Of a DNA stretch of 64,000 bases, positions 49,111 to 59,834 are shown piece by piece. Source of the DNA: Gammaproteobacteria bacterium (GTDB taxonomy: Bacteria > Pseudomonadota > Gammaproteobacteria > Arenicellales > JAJDZL01); contig JAJEHQ010000001.1 of the NCBI GenBank assembly GCA_022823625.1, positions 1 to 64,000 of the forward strand. Reading direction: 5' to 3'. Every line of letters starts with the position of its first letter. The stretch's first letter is position 1. The notes under the pieces were generated by a model that was not told where the DNA came from, ran no database searches, and saw nothing but the letters and a program-made list of their open reading frames with translations. A program made the translations under genes and the position numbers.

Positions 49111-50039
49111 GTGTACTAATTCTGGTCGAACACGACAATGAAGAGGTTAAAGCCTCTACACTGAATACTGTCACCGCAGCCTGTGAAGTCAGTGATGATC
49201 TGCATGCACTCGTTATAGGCTTCAATTGCAATGCAGTTGTATCCGCCGCGTGCAATATTGACGGCGTTAGTAAGGTTATCAAATGTGACAGCGAAGCTTA
49301 CCAGTATGGTTTAGCCGAAAACGTTGCGCCAGTAGTCAAAGACCTTGCTGAAAGCTACAGTCATGTATTTGCTCCGGCTTCGACATTTGGCAAAAATCTG
49401 ATGCCCAGAGTTGCTGCGATGCTGGACGTTCAACAGGTATCCGACATCAGCGAGATTCTGAGTGAGGATACTTTCGTTCGCCCAATCTATGCGGGTAACG
49501 CCTTGGCGACTGTACGCTCCACTGATTCTGTAAAACTGATCACTGTACGAACGACAGCGTTTGATGCGGCGAGCGAAGAAGGTGGTGCAGCGCCAATCGA
49601 AGAAATCACTTCAACAGGGGATGTTGGACTGTCAAACTTTGTTCGACACGATTTGACTCGTAGTGAGCGCCCCGAACTGACTACCGCGAGTATCGTAATT
49701 TCAGGTGGACGCGGCATGCAAAGTGGAGAAAACTTTAACATGCTAGAGCGAGTTGCCGATAAACTCGGTGCTGCAGTCGGCGCCTCGCGGGCGGCTGTAG
49801 ATGCGGGCTATGTGCCAAATGACTACCAGGTCGGACAGACCGGAAAAGTTGTTGCGCCTGACCTCTACATTGCAGTTGGCATATCCGGAGCAATTCAGCA
49901 TTTGGCTGGAATGAAAGACTCAAAGGTGATCGTTGCCATCAACAAGGACGAAGAAGCACCGATATTTCAGGTTGCCGATTTCGGTTGGGTAGCGGACCTG
50001 TTTAATGCAGTACCGGAACTCGAAGCCGCACTCGACTGA
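49107..50039 (+). CDS. etfA: Electron transfer flavoprotein alpha subunit
   Basis: C-terminal [53 protein letters not shown]. Confidence 0.96.
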   Translation: MSVLILVEHDNEEVKASTLNTVTAACEVSDDLHALVIGFNCNAVVSAACNIDGVSKVIKCDSEAYQYGLAENVAPVVKDLAESYSHVFAPASTFGKNLMPRVAAMLDVQQVSDISEILSEDTFVRPIYAGNALATVRSTDSVKLITVRTTAFDAASEEGGAAPIEEITSTGDVGLSNFVRHDLTRSERPELTTASIVISGGRGMQSGENFNMLERVADKLGAAVGASRAAVDAGYVPNDYQVGQTGKVVAPDLYIAVGISGAIQHLAGMKDSKVIVAINKDEEAPIFQVADFGWVADLFNAVPELEAALD

Positions 50040-50401
50040 CTGCTCTGAAGTTTTCGACGAGCAGTGTTCTACTTGGCGAGATTCTACCAAAAGAAAAGGA
50101 ATAATGTACCTAAATCGACAAAGCCAAGACTTTAGAAACATATTGAAAATCGATAAAGAACAAGCGTTCTAAGTAGAAAATATATGGGAATTATCTTTTT
50201 TAGTTGACAGCTGAAATATCATGCTAAATCTTTCGATTTTCTGGAAGATTTCTGCTCTGGGGGTTTCTTCTTCACCGGCGGTTTCTAACCCAGCAATATT
50301 GACAGGACATCCTCAAATTCGAAGTCGCTCATCGGTGGGACTGACGGCTGTTCGCCTTTGTCAGATCGTTTCATTGTAATGACTGGCCGATTGTTCGTTC
50401 G

Positions 50402-50520
50402 CTAATGTAACCGGCCATCTGTTCCGCCGACGAGGTCGGTGTATTTCAGACGCTTGTCAAACAATCCTCGTAAAGTCCATATAACGCCATAGTGTCGCAT
50501 TTTCCGGTGGAGACGTAAGC
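50402..50520 (-). pseudogene. Possible remnant of a DUF2971-like ORF
   Basis: Minus-strand frame SPPENATLWRYMDFTRIV* followed in another frame by LFDKRLKYTDLVGGTDGRLH*. Confidence 0.25.
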
Positions 50521-50591
50521 TTTGGATGCGGTTCATACATTTACACAACCCAATGGGTAAACAAGTTAACGCCAATTTTTTGAAAAATACC

Positions 50592-50978
50592 CTATCGCAA
50601 ATCAAATGCGACGCGGTGAACTCCACTGACGCGATCAAAGTGTAGGTCGTTACTTAATATCGGATATTCGTACTGTTTTGCGGTGGCGGCAATCCAAGTG
50701 TCGTTGGAAGGAATTGGTGTACCTTTGGCCTTCAATTCCAATCTAATTTGTGCATACCAGTGAGCAGTTTCTCTATCAATTGATACGATATCCACATTCG
50801 TTAAGACTAAATCTAGCCAATGGGCATAGCGGACGTAATGTCGAGACTGCTGAATGCCAAACAAGTATTCGCCAACTACGATGCTAGGGACTTCAACACT
50901 ATCAGCGTTGCCAAGTATTTCTTCTACCGCTCCAATGCCTTCTGCCCACGCTGACAAAGCGTTGGTATCCAGAATCAT
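50592..50978 (-). CDS. PIN-domain ribonuclease toxin (VapC-like)
   Basis: ILDTNALSAWAEG, PIPSNDTWIAATA; overlaps upstream antitoxin. Confidence 0.88.
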   Translation of the reverse strand: MILDTNALSAWAEGIGAVEEILGNADSVEVPSIVVGEYLFGIQQSRHYVRYAHWLDLVLTNVDIVSIDRETAHWYAQIRLELKAKGTPIPSNDTWIAATAKQYEYPILSNDLHFDRVSGVHRVAFDLR

Positions 50979-51229
50979 CGACGATCATTCTCGTCAACTA
51001 CTCCGAATTCATCTTCGATGAGTTCGAGTATCCTGTGGTTTTCTTCTGCCAAATCAGACAGTGCACCAAATCCGACCATCCAAGGCTTTTCATGCTGTTT
51101 AGAGTTTGGCAATACAGCTAATTCTTCAATTAATCCAGAGACGAGTTGGCTGACAGTGATGCCTCTATTTTCCGCAACAAACTCTGCTTTCTTTAGAGTG
51201 CCATCGCTTATTTCTATTACGGTTTTCAT
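50975..51229 (-). CDS. VapB-like antitoxin
   Basis: 84 aa, MKTVIEISDGTLKKAEFVAENRGITVSQLVSGLIEE ribbon-helix-helix-like; 4-bp overlap with the PIN toxin. Confidence 0.8.
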   Translation of the reverse strand: MKTVIEISDGTLKKAEFVAENRGITVSQLVSGLIEELAVLPNSKQHEKPWMVGFGALSDLAEENHRILELIEDEFGVVDENDRR

Positions 51230-51878
51230 TATTTGACTGGCGATTTCTCCGTTGCAAGAGTCACTTGTTCCCTACCAAATTCAATAGTCGTAAACTATCG
51301 ATGCTATGCATTTTACATTACGTTATTTTCCTTTGTATTTCGATTAGAGGCGTATTGAATTCTTTCCAGTTTTCGGAAAAGAAGTTGGTAAACGACCGAA
51401 ATCAGCGCCATCAAAATGAATCAGTTTGGCACTATAGTTGTTTCAACGGAAATTGAAAGATATCCAGCAACTATCTGGATAAATTAGTTTTCGGAATTAA
51501 TCTAATTGTCGCTGGACAACTGACACATGTACTCAACTTTGCGGCAATTTAATGCAGAGTAATACCAATCGTAAATTTGGATTGTAATTTTCCAATTCAA
51601 TCCTATATTGAGGCGACTACAGAAAACTAATTACGTAAGTTTCTGGCAATGTAGATTCATCAAAACAGCGAGTTTGCTATTGTACTCGTTGTAGAAACTC
51701 GTCGAACAATTGCTGGTTTTCCAGATCAATTATTCATAGATTAGGAGAATAATCCATGTCATGTAGAGATGGAATGACTACGTCCCCTTCAAAACGCAAA
51801 ACTGAATGGAGCCAGAAAATCGTCGGCCTGAAGGATTGGAATCAAAAATGTATCGGATCTAAATCTGCTGCCACAAAG

Positions 51879-51914
51879 AAAAGGCGCCGAAGTATTTCCC
51901 GGCGCCTTTTTCTT
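51879..51914. terminator. Bidirectional rho-independent terminator downstream of aceA
   Basis: AAGGCGCC-12nt-GGCGCCTT, flanked by T-rich/A-rich tracts on both sides. Confidence 0.85.
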
Positions 51915-51931
51915 ATAGAAGGTGGGCTCAG

Positions 51932-53260
51932 TTAGAACTGAGCTGTTTCTGTTGAATCTGCCATTGCAACCGTTGAACTCTTGCGTCCGCCAGTTGTTGC
52001 TTCGTTAACAGCGTCAAAATAACTCACACCAACTTCATGCTGATGGCGCGTTGCAGAGAATCCAAATTCTTCTGCTGAAAATTCAGCTTGCTGCAATTCT
52101 GCATAGCCTTCCATGCCGCGGTCCAGATATTTTTTTGCAATATCAAAACTTGAGTAGTTAACGCTATGGAAACTAGCAAGCGTTACGAACTGATATTTGT
52201 AGCCCATCTTTGCCAGGCTCTTCTGAAAATCTGCAAGATTTTCGGCACCTAAATCCCGTTGCCAGTTGAACGAGGGTGAACAGTTGTAGGCCAGCATTTT
52301 GCCTGGAAATTCTGCATGAACACCGTCGGCAAACTTCTGTGCATCTTCCAGGTTTGGAGTTGAAGTTTCCATCCAAATCAGATCAGCATACGGTGCATAT
52401 GCTAGACCACGTGCAATACACATTTCGATTCCACCGGTAATGCGGAAAAAACCTTCATCAGTTCGCTCCCCGGTGATGAACGGGTGGTCTCGCTCATCAA
52501 TATCGGAGATCAAGAGGCGAGCAGCTTCGGCATCGGTTCTGGCGATGATAATGGTGGGAACTCCCATAACATCTGCGGCCAGTCGAGCTGAAGTCAGATT
52601 TCGAATGCCATTGGCTGTTGAGAGCAGAACCTTGCCGCCCAAGTGGCCACATTTCTTTTCTGAAGACAGTTGATCTTCATAGTGGATACCAGCCGCTCCA
52701 GCTTTAATCATTGCCTTGGTCAGTTCAAATACGTTGAGTGGACCCCCAAATCCTGCTTCCGCATCGGCAACAATCGGCATGAACCAGTCAATATCGGTTG
52801 TTTCCTGACCGCTCAGGCGTTCAAGTGTTTGAATCTGATCCTGACGCGTGAAAGCGTTATTGATACGCTCAATGACTTGCGGAACAGAACTCGCTGGGTA
52901 AAGGGACTGATCTGGATAAGTTTGGCCAGCGTTGTTTGCATCAGCGGCGACCTGCCAACCAGACAAATAGATCGATTTCAGTCCGGCTCGTACTTGCTGT
53001 ACTGCCTGACAGCCGCTATAGGCCCCAAGGCTTGCTACAAAATCGGAACTGTTCAGAAATTTCCAAAGTTTTTCAGAGCCCATCTCAGCCAAAGTGTTTT
53101 GAATGCGTACACTTCCCCGCAATCTTTCGACCTCAGTCCAGTCATAGTCTCTGCGAATGCCTTCCCAGCGGTTCGGTGCATAACTCGGCACTGGAAATTT
53201 CTTTAGATCTTCAGTTGGGTTAATATCCCATGAGTATTTGCCATTTGGTCTTTGGGTCAT
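51932..53260 (-). CDS. aceA: Isocitrate lyase
   Basis: [13 protein letters not shown] catalytic Cys motif (KKCGH); [13 protein letters not shown]. Confidence 0.96.
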   Translation of the reverse strand: MTQRPNGKYSWDINPTEDLKKFPVPSYAPNRWEGIRRDYDWTEVERLRGSVRIQNTLAEMGSEKLWKFLNSSDFVASLGAYSGCQAVQQVRAGLKSIYLSGWQVAADANNAGQTYPDQSLYPASSVPQVIERINNAFTRQDQIQTLERLSGQETTDIDWFMPIVADAEAGFGGPLNVFELTKAMIKAGAAGIHYEDQLSSEKKCGHLGGKVLLSTANGIRNLTSARLAADVMGVPTIIIARTDAEAARLLISDIDERDHPFITGERTDEGFFRITGGIEMCIARGLAYAPYADLIWMETSTPNLEDAQKFADGVHAEFPGKMLAYNCSPSFNWQRDLGAENLADFQKSLAKMGYKYQFVTLASFHSVNYSSFDIAKKYLDRGMEGYAELQQAEFSAEEFGFSATRHQHEVGVSYFDAVNEATTGGRKSSTVAMADSTETAQF

Positions 53261-53466
53261 GCCCTATGCTCCATATGTTTGAAAATAATCGATTTATCAG
53301 CGATGTATCACTGAGTCAAAGAGTTCAAAATAAGTATATTGCATCGCAACACAATAATTTTCAGGATTGTTGGAATGCAGGACTTCAAAAGTTCACTCTC
53401 TTTCAGTGCTTGGATTTCACAGATAGACTCCTAAAGACTATTCGTTGATGTCGTTTGTAAATTCAG

Positions 53467-56400
53467 CTAGTTCGACTTACCGAATGCGCCGCCGCCTGGT
53501 GTTTCAACCACGAAAACATCATCTGAATTCATTTCGGTTCGATCTGTCGAACCCAACTTCTCCACACTGCCATCTGCTCGAATAACGTAATTGCGTCCCG
53601 TTTGACCAGACTCTCCACCATCAACACCGTAAGGCGGGATGATTCTATGTCCAGAGAGAATTGCGGCTGTCATCGGTTCTAGAAATCGAAGTTTTCGAAT
53701 CGCTCCATTGCCACCTCTTTGTCGGCCGCGACCGCCACTATTGTGTCGAATCTCAAAACTCTCCAAACGGATCGGAAATCGCCACTCCAGAATCTCGGGA
53801 TCAGTTAGTTTTGCGTTAGTCATGTGTGTGTGAACCGCATCCGCACCATCAAAATCGGGTCCTGCTCCAGACCCTCCACAAATTGTTTCATAGTACTGGT
53901 ACTTTTCGTTTCCAAAAGTCAAATTGTTCATTGTGCCCTGTGCTGCAGCCATAACACCAAGTGCTCCGTAAAGCGTATCTGTGATGTACTGTGAGGTTTC
54001 GACGTTGCCGGCAACCACCGCTGCGGGATAAACAGGCTTTAGCATACAACCGTCAGGAATGATGATCTTGATCGGCTTAAGGCAGCCTTCATTCATCGGA
54101 ATGACATCCTCAACCAGTGTTCTGAAAACGTACATGACTGCGGCTCTGGCAACAGATGAAGGAGCATTGAAATTGTTTTCGCGTTGTGAGGAGGTTCCGG
54201 TGAAGTCAACAACTGCACTCTGGTTTTCCTGATCGACTGAAATGGTAACTTCAATGGCACTACCATCGTCCATTTCATAGCGAAAGTGACCGTCTCTGAG
54301 TGCTTTAAGGACATTCTTAACTGCCCCTTCTGCGTTGTCCTGAACATGCTGCATGTATGCAATCACAACGTCAAGGCCAAAGTGATTCACCATTGTTCTC
54401 AGTTCCTGCACGCCTTTTTCATTCGCTGCCACCTGAGCTTTGATGTCAGCCAGGTTCTGTTCAATGTTGCGCACCGGATACTGCGCACCCAAAAGCACAT
54501 CCCTGATCTCACTCTCCAAGAACCGACCTTGGTCGATGAGTTGAACATCGTCAATTAACACGCCTTCTTCTTCGATTACATGACTGTCAGGTGGCATTGA
54601 ACCTGGAGTGATTCCGCCGACATCGGCATGATGTCCGCGCGAGGCTACATAAAACAGAATTTTGCCTTCAATCTGTTCGAATACGGGTGTGATGACAGTG
54701 ATGTCGGGCAGGTGAGTACCACCGTTATAAGGATTGTTGAGGATGTAAGAGTCGCCTGGTTTCATGCTGCCTTTTCGATTGCGTATCACAATGTGAACCG
54801 ACTCACTCATTGAACCAAGGTGAACCGGCATATGCGGAGCATTGGCTACCAGGTCGCCTTGAGCGTCGAATATTGCGCATGAAAAATCCAGACGTTCTTT
54901 GATATTGACAGAATAAGCGGAGTTTTCCAGCGAGGCGCCCATCTGTTCAGCAATCGACATAAACAAATTGTTGAACACCTCAAGCATCACCGGATCGGCA
55001 TCCGTGCCTACAACCTTCTGTTTAGGGCGAGGTGCTATTCTTCTTAAAATCAAGTGGTTATGTCGGGTTGTTTCAAGAGCCCAGTCCTGCTCAACAATGG
55101 TCGTACCAGTCGATTCAATAATGATTGCCGGTCCTACGACGGTATCACCAGGATGCAGTGCTTCTCTTACGTACACGTTTGATTCGTGAAAGCTGCCGGA
55201 ATAATACATTTGAGCGGTACCGCTCGACTTAAGAGGAGAAGAACGAGGTAGGATTTGTTTTTCATCCTCCACATGCATTCTGGTGCTGCCGATGGCTTCA
55301 ACTGAAATTGCCTCGACCATCACTTCTTTATCTGGCATGATAAATCCGTAGCGCTGTTTATGGCTCTCTTCAAACTGACTGCGAATGGTGTCGCAGTCGC
55401 TGCTAGCAACTTCAACGGCAGAATCGGTGCCTTCATAGCGTACGTGAATTCGTTTTTGCAAATCGATGTTCTGTGCTTCAATTTCCTGCTTCGTTACTTC
55501 ATCAGTTGCTCGTTCGCAAAGTGCTGAATAGCGTAGTTCGAGCGCTGCAATCAGTTGGTCTGAAAGTCGATCTTCCACCGCTTCTTCATGAATGACGCGA
55601 ACGTCTGCCAATCCAATGCCATAGGCCGACAGGACGCCAGCGTAAGGATGGATGAAGACGGTTTCAATTCCCAGAGCGTCGGCGACGAGGCACGAATGTT
55701 GCCCACCAGCACCTCCGAAACTACAAAGGGTGTATTCAGTAATGTCGTAACCACGTTGCACAGAAATTTTCTTGATGGCATTAGCCATGTTGTCGACGGC
55801 AATCTTGAGAAACCCCTCGGCGACGCCGTGAGCTGTTCGATCATCTCCCGTTTGCAATCGAATCGAGTCAGCGAGTTCGGAAAACTGATTCTCGACAGTT
55901 TCAAGATCAAGTGGCTGGTTACCATTCGGGCCAAAAATATGTGGAAAAAATTCTGGCTGTAGTTTGCCCAGAATCAGGTTACAGTCAGTAATGGTGAGCG
56001 GTCCGTTTCGACGATAACAGGCCGGGCCTGGATTGGCACCTGCAGATTCAGGTCCAACACGGTATTTCAAACCATCAAACTTAAGAATGGAACCGCCGCC
56101 AGCTGCGACGGTGTGAATACGCATAATTGGTGAACGAATTCGGACTCCTGCAACGAATGTGTCGTAGGCGCGTTCGTACTCACCTGCGTAATGGGATACA
56201 TCAGTTGATGTCCCGCCCATATCAAATGCGATAATCTTGTTAAAGTCTGCTAGTTTGCTAGTTTCAACAGCACCGACAACACCACCAGCAGGGCCTGACA
56301 GAATACTGTCTTTACCCTGAAACTGCCTGGCATCGGTTAGCCCACCGTTCGATTGCATGAACATCAGACGAACTCCGTGCAACTCACTGGCAATTTGGTT

Positions 56401-57123
56401 GACGTAGTGTCGAAGAACCGGAGAGAGGTAAGCATCGACGACTGTCGTGTCTCCTCTTCCAATAAGTTTCATTAATGGGCTGACTTCATGTGAAGTCGAA
56501 ATTTGGGTAAAGCCGATCTGACGGGCGATGTCAGCGACTTCTTTTTCATGTTGGTGGAATCGGTAACCGTGGAGAAATACAATGGCGCATGCCCGAATTC
56601 CATGGTCATGTACCGCTTTGAGGATTGTGTATACGGCATCGTGGTCCAATTCAACCAGCACATCACCTGAAACACTGTGCCGCTGATCAATTTCGATTAC
56701 CTGCTCATACAGCAGGTCCGGCAGTTTGATATGTCGGGCAAAGAGTTCGGGTCGAGTTTGATAACCAATTCTCAGGGCATCCTTGAAACCTCTAGTTGTG
56801 ACCAGAACGCAACGTTCCCCAGTTCGCTCAAGAAGGGAGTTTGTTGCGACGGTCGTTCCCATCTTGACGGAAGTGACCAGATCAGAACTGATGGATTCAC
56901 CATTTAGGTTTAAAAAATCTCGGATTCCCTGAATTGCGGCATCCTGATAGTGCTCGGGGTTTTCAGACAGCAACTTGTGCGTGTGCAATTGACCGTCCGG
57001 ATCAACGGCAACGATGTCGGTGAACGTGCCTCCTCGATCGATCCAGAATTGCCAGCGGTTGGGGGTAATATGCACCATCAGAATGTATGACTTTGTGTCC
57101 GGGTTGCCCTGATAAATTGGCAC
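53467..57123 (-). CDS. Fused hydantoinase A/B (5-oxoprolinase family)
   Basis: 1218 aa; FWIDRGGTFTDIVAVDPDG, AFDMGGTSTDVSHY, GHHADVGGITPGSMPP, ETPGGGAFG. Confidence 0.93.
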   Translation of the reverse strand: MPIYQGNPDTKSYILMVHITPNRWQFWIDRGGTFTDIVAVDPDGQLHTHKLLSENPEHYQDAAIQGIRDFLNLNGESISSDLVTSVKMGTTVATNSLLERTGERCVLVTTRGFKDALRIGYQTRPELFARHIKLPDLLYEQVIEIDQRHSVSGDVLVELDHDAVYTILKAVHDHGIRACAIVFLHGYRFHQHEKEVADIARQIGFTQISTSHEVSPLMKLIGRGDTTVVDAYLSPVLRHYVNQIASELHGVRLMFMQSNGGLTDARQFQGKDSILSGPAGGVVGAVETSKLADFNKIIAFDMGGTSTDVSHYAGEYERAYDTFVAGVRIRSPIMRIHTVAAGGGSILKFDGLKYRVGPESAGANPGPACYRRNGPLTITDCNLILGKLQPEFFPHIFGPNGNQPLDLETVENQFSELADSIRLQTGDDRTAHGVAEGFLKIAVDNMANAIKKISVQRGYDITEYTLCSFGGAGGQHSCLVADALGIETVFIHPYAGVLSAYGIGLADVRVIHEEAVEDRLSDQLIAALELRYSALCERATDEVTKQEIEAQNIDLQKRIHVRYEGTDSAVEVASSDCDTIRSQFEESHKQRYGFIMPDKEVMVEAISVEAIGSTRMHVEDEKQILPRSSPLKSSGTAQMYYSGSFHESNVYVREALHPGDTVVGPAIIIESTGTTIVEQDWALETTRHNHLILRRIAPRPKQKVVGTDADPVMLEVFNNLFMSIAEQMGASLENSAYSVNIKERLDFSCAIFDAQGDLVANAPHMPVHLGSMSESVHIVIRNRKGSMKPGDSYILNNPYNGGTHLPDITVITPVFEQIEGKILFYVASRGHHADVGGITPGSMPPDSHVIEEEGVLIDDVQLIDQGRFLESEIRDVLLGAQYPVRNIEQNLADIKAQVAANEKGVQELRTMVNHFGLDVVIAYMQHVQDNAEGAVKNVLKALRDGHFRYEMDDGSAIEVTISVDQENQSAVVDFTGTSSQRENNFNAPSSVARAAVMYVFRTLVEDVIPMNEGCLKPIKIIIPDGCMLKPVYPAAVVAGNVETSQYITDTLYGALGVMAAAQGTMNNLTFGNEKYQYYETICGGSGAGPDFDGADAVHTHMTNAKLTDPEILEWRFPIRLESFEIRHNSGGRGRQRGGNGAIRKLRFLEPMTAAILSGHRIIPPYGVDGGESGQTGRNYVIRADGSVEKLGSTDRTEMNSDDVFVVETPGGGAFGKSN

Positions 57124-57280
57124 TGATTATAGACAAGAACGTCAATTCGAATTGGAGGCCACATGTCTCTGAGGCCAACCGTCTATTAGCGGTCAGTCGG
57201 TTTCATTTGAAATCTGGAACTGTCATTGAATCCCCGTAAATACAATGAAATAAAATCAGGAAAATATTCTTGGATAAGCG

Positions 57281-57817
57281 ATGAAACTGGACCGCAGCAG
57301 TCAACTGATCAAAGGTATTCAACAGGTCAGTTCGCCAAACTTTGACGATCGTCCCTTGGGTGTGGATCCCGAGGTGATCATTATTCATGCCATTAGCTTG
57401 CCGCCTGGAATTTACGGTGGAAATTACATTGAAGCTCTCTTCTGTAACACGCTCAATCATCAGGTTCATGATTATTTTGCCCATCTGGAAGGATTAAGGG
57501 TTTCTTCTCACTTCCTCATACGAAGAAATGGAAGCGTTGTTCAATTCGTCCCGCTAGACAAGCGAGCCTGGCATGCCGGAGTATCTCAGTGTCTGGGCAG
57601 AGATCGCGTGAATGACTTTTCGATTGGAATTGAGCTTGAAGGGTGTGATGAAGACCGATTTGAACAGGGTCAGTATGAATCACTTGATATGCTTATCGAA
57701 TTGCTGCTTCAGGAGTATCCAAAAATTGATCGCACTCGCATATTCGGGCATTCGGAAATTGCTCCGGGCAGGAAGACCGACCCAGGGCCGCATTTTGACT
57801 GGTCTAGGGTGCGCTAA
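57281..57817 (+). CDS. ampD: 1,6-anhydro-N-acetylmuramyl-L-alanine amidase
   Basis: Amidase_2 motifs VSSHFLIRRNGSVVQFV, RAWHAGVS, GHSEIAPGRKTDPGPHFDW. Confidence 0.93.
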   Translation: MKLDRSSQLIKGIQQVSSPNFDDRPLGVDPEVIIIHAISLPPGIYGGNYIEALFCNTLNHQVHDYFAHLEGLRVSSHFLIRRNGSVVQFVPLDKRAWHAGVSQCLGRDRVNDFSIGIELEGCDEDRFEQGQYESLDMLIELLLQEYPKIDRTRIFGHSEIAPGRKTDPGPHFDWSRVR

Positions 57818-58413
57818 TCAGCCAAGCTATTCGTTTTGCCTTGTTTGTTTCGTTTGAATTTTTTCCGCGTCCTGTCGTGTCTCCATAGAACGTCAGATCC
57901 GCCAGCGTTCTTGTTGAGGTAGCGTGCTACGACAAAAAGAAGATCAGAGAGGCGGTTGAGATACTGTCTAGAGACATCTGATACATCTTCGTTTCGGGCG
58001 AGAGTGTGGACTCTGCGTTCAGCACGTCGACAAATGCCTCTGGCGCTGTGACAAACTGAAGCAGCCTCTGTCCCACCGGGCAGTATGAACTCCTTAAGCG
58101 GTTCGAGGTTTTCGTTAAATCTGTCAAGCTGAGTTTCTAGTGAATCAACGCGGTCTTGGTCAACCATCCGAAATTCTGGAATACAAATTTCCCCGCCGAT
58201 ATCAAACAATGTGTGCTGAACCTCAAAGAGGCATTGATCAACGTCGTCTGGAATTTCGAGAGCCAGAACTTGACCAATGCAGCTATTGAGTTCATCAATG
58301 GCTCCCAATGCTTCGATGCGGTCGGAATCCTTTGCCGTACGACTGCCGTCCCCAAGTCCAGTTGTGCCATCATCTCCGGTTCTAGTGTAAATTTTTGATA
58401 GCCTATTTCCCAT
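57814..58413 (-). CDS. Cob(I)alamin adenosyltransferase (PduO/MMAB type)
   Basis: KIYTRTGDDGTTGLGDGSR; ARGICRRAERRV; LNRLSDLLFVVARYLN. Confidence 0.95.
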   Translation of the reverse strand: MGNRLSKIYTRTGDDGTTGLGDGSRTAKDSDRIEALGAIDELNSCIGQVLALEIPDDVDQCLFEVQHTLFDIGGEICIPEFRMVDQDRVDSLETQLDRFNENLEPLKEFILPGGTEAASVCHSARGICRRAERRVHTLARNEDVSDVSRQYLNRLSDLLFVVARYLNKNAGGSDVLWRHDRTRKKFKRNKQGKTNSLAD

Positions 58414-58742
58414 ATTCTAACTGGTGGTAATTTCGCAAACTTGCGGGTTCAGGTCTAGAATCACCCGTGCTTGAAAGGTGAGTATCGACGAGCGAGACAT
58501 TGAGTGCAAAAGAAATTTTATCTGTGTTGCTTAATCTTAATGAAATTGATTGGTAATCTCGGAAGGAATGTATTCGAGCCGTAGAATTTACGAAATTTGA
58601 TGTCGCTCTTCGATGATCGCTAAAGAAAGTGAGCGATTGTTAGAAGTAACAAATACCGTTGCCTCGGCGATAGTGGCATTTCATTACCACTACGTTCGTC
58701 AAGTGCAGCAATTTCGATTGTCCAATCATACCGCTCATACTA

Positions 58743-59012
58743 GTGGCTATAATGGCTATTATGAAACAAATTGCTGCAAAAGAAGCTAAGAATCGGTTCG
58801 GTCAATTTTTGGATGCCGCTCAGCGTACTCCCGTACAGGTGACAAGAAAAGGCCGTGCAGTCGGTGTGATGATGTCGGTACAACACTACGAAAATCTTCG
58901 TGGTGCAGCTTGGGACCGTCTTCTCGCCACAATGGATAGTATGTCAGACGAAGCTTTCGCAAACGGCCTGACTGATGCTAAACTTGTAACACTCCTGTTG
59001 GATGAAAGTTGA
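58743..59012 (+). CDS. Phd/YefM-type antitoxin
   Basis: AAKEAKNRFGQFLDAAQRTPVQVTRKGRAVGVMMSVQHYENL. Confidence 0.9.
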   Translation: MAIMAIMKQIAAKEAKNRFGQFLDAAQRTPVQVTRKGRAVGVMMSVQHYENLRGAAWDRLLATMDSMSDEAFANGLTDAKLVTLLLDES

Positions 59013-59421
59013 GCGAGTTGTTGTCGACACCAATGTCTTGATTAGTGCTGTACTGCGTCCGCAAGGACCGCCTCGTATTGTATTCAATGCTATTCGGTCG
59101 GTGAACGGTGTTCTTGTTTTTTCCCGCGAAACCTACATCGAACTTCACGACAGACTGTTTCGTTCAAAATTTGACCGATATGTCACCCGTAATATACGGG
59201 CAGTCTGGCTAACGCAACTCTTAGAAGTTTCCGAATTGGTATCGATCACAGGCGCCCGTATGGGATGTCGGGACCCGGACGACGACAAATTGCTCGAAAC
59301 AGCTTTGATTGGTGACGCTGCCTACCTGATTACAGGAGATCAAGACCTTTTGACGATGGCATCCCACCAACGATTTGAGATATTGACGCCCAATGCATTT
59401 ATCGAACGTCTTGCAGAATGA
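59002..59421 (+). CDS. PIN-domain toxin (putative toxin-antitoxin nuclease)
   Basis: VVVDTNVLISAVLRPQGPPR; CRDPDDDKLLETALIGDAAYLITGDQDLL; overlaps the antitoxin. Confidence 0.92.
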   Translation: MKVERVVVDTNVLISAVLRPQGPPRIVFNAIRSVNGVLVFSRETYIELHDRLFRSKFDRYVTRNIRAVWLTQLLEVSELVSITGARMGCRDPDDDKLLETALIGDAAYLITGDQDLLTMASHQRFEILTPNAFIERLAE

Positions 59422-59834
59422 ACCGGAACAAGCCCACTGCAGATTCTGGAGTGCCAACTGAAATTCCAGCCATTGACGCCAAGAACGATTTCCAATTGCG
59501 GATTAGGGCAGAAAATTGAGTGTGGATTCACTTTGAATTTCATATCACCGAATCAATTTATCCTCGTAATCGGAACAAGATTGGATATATTAACGAGTTG
59601 AGGGAGAGAAAGATCACGATGGGCTGATCAAGCGAGTGGTGCGTTAGTTTTTCGCTTTACAAATTCCTTTCAATAATGACGGGCATTGGATAAATGCCAT
59701 ACGCATATTTTCTTTGACAACTAAATCGTTCGTTGATTTAACTATTTTATTTCTTTTAGCCAATTTCACTATGCCTGGCGTGGGCAATACTTGAGGCGAA
59801 TTACAGATAATCGGTTGCTGGAGAACAAACTACT

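Noticed and set aside
50039-50065. ACTGCTC-13-GAGCAGT hairpin after etfA as a terminator
   Set aside because: No T-run follows; too weak to call.
52670-53206. Plus-strand 178-aa ORF
   Set aside because: Antisense to isocitrate lyase, no family features.
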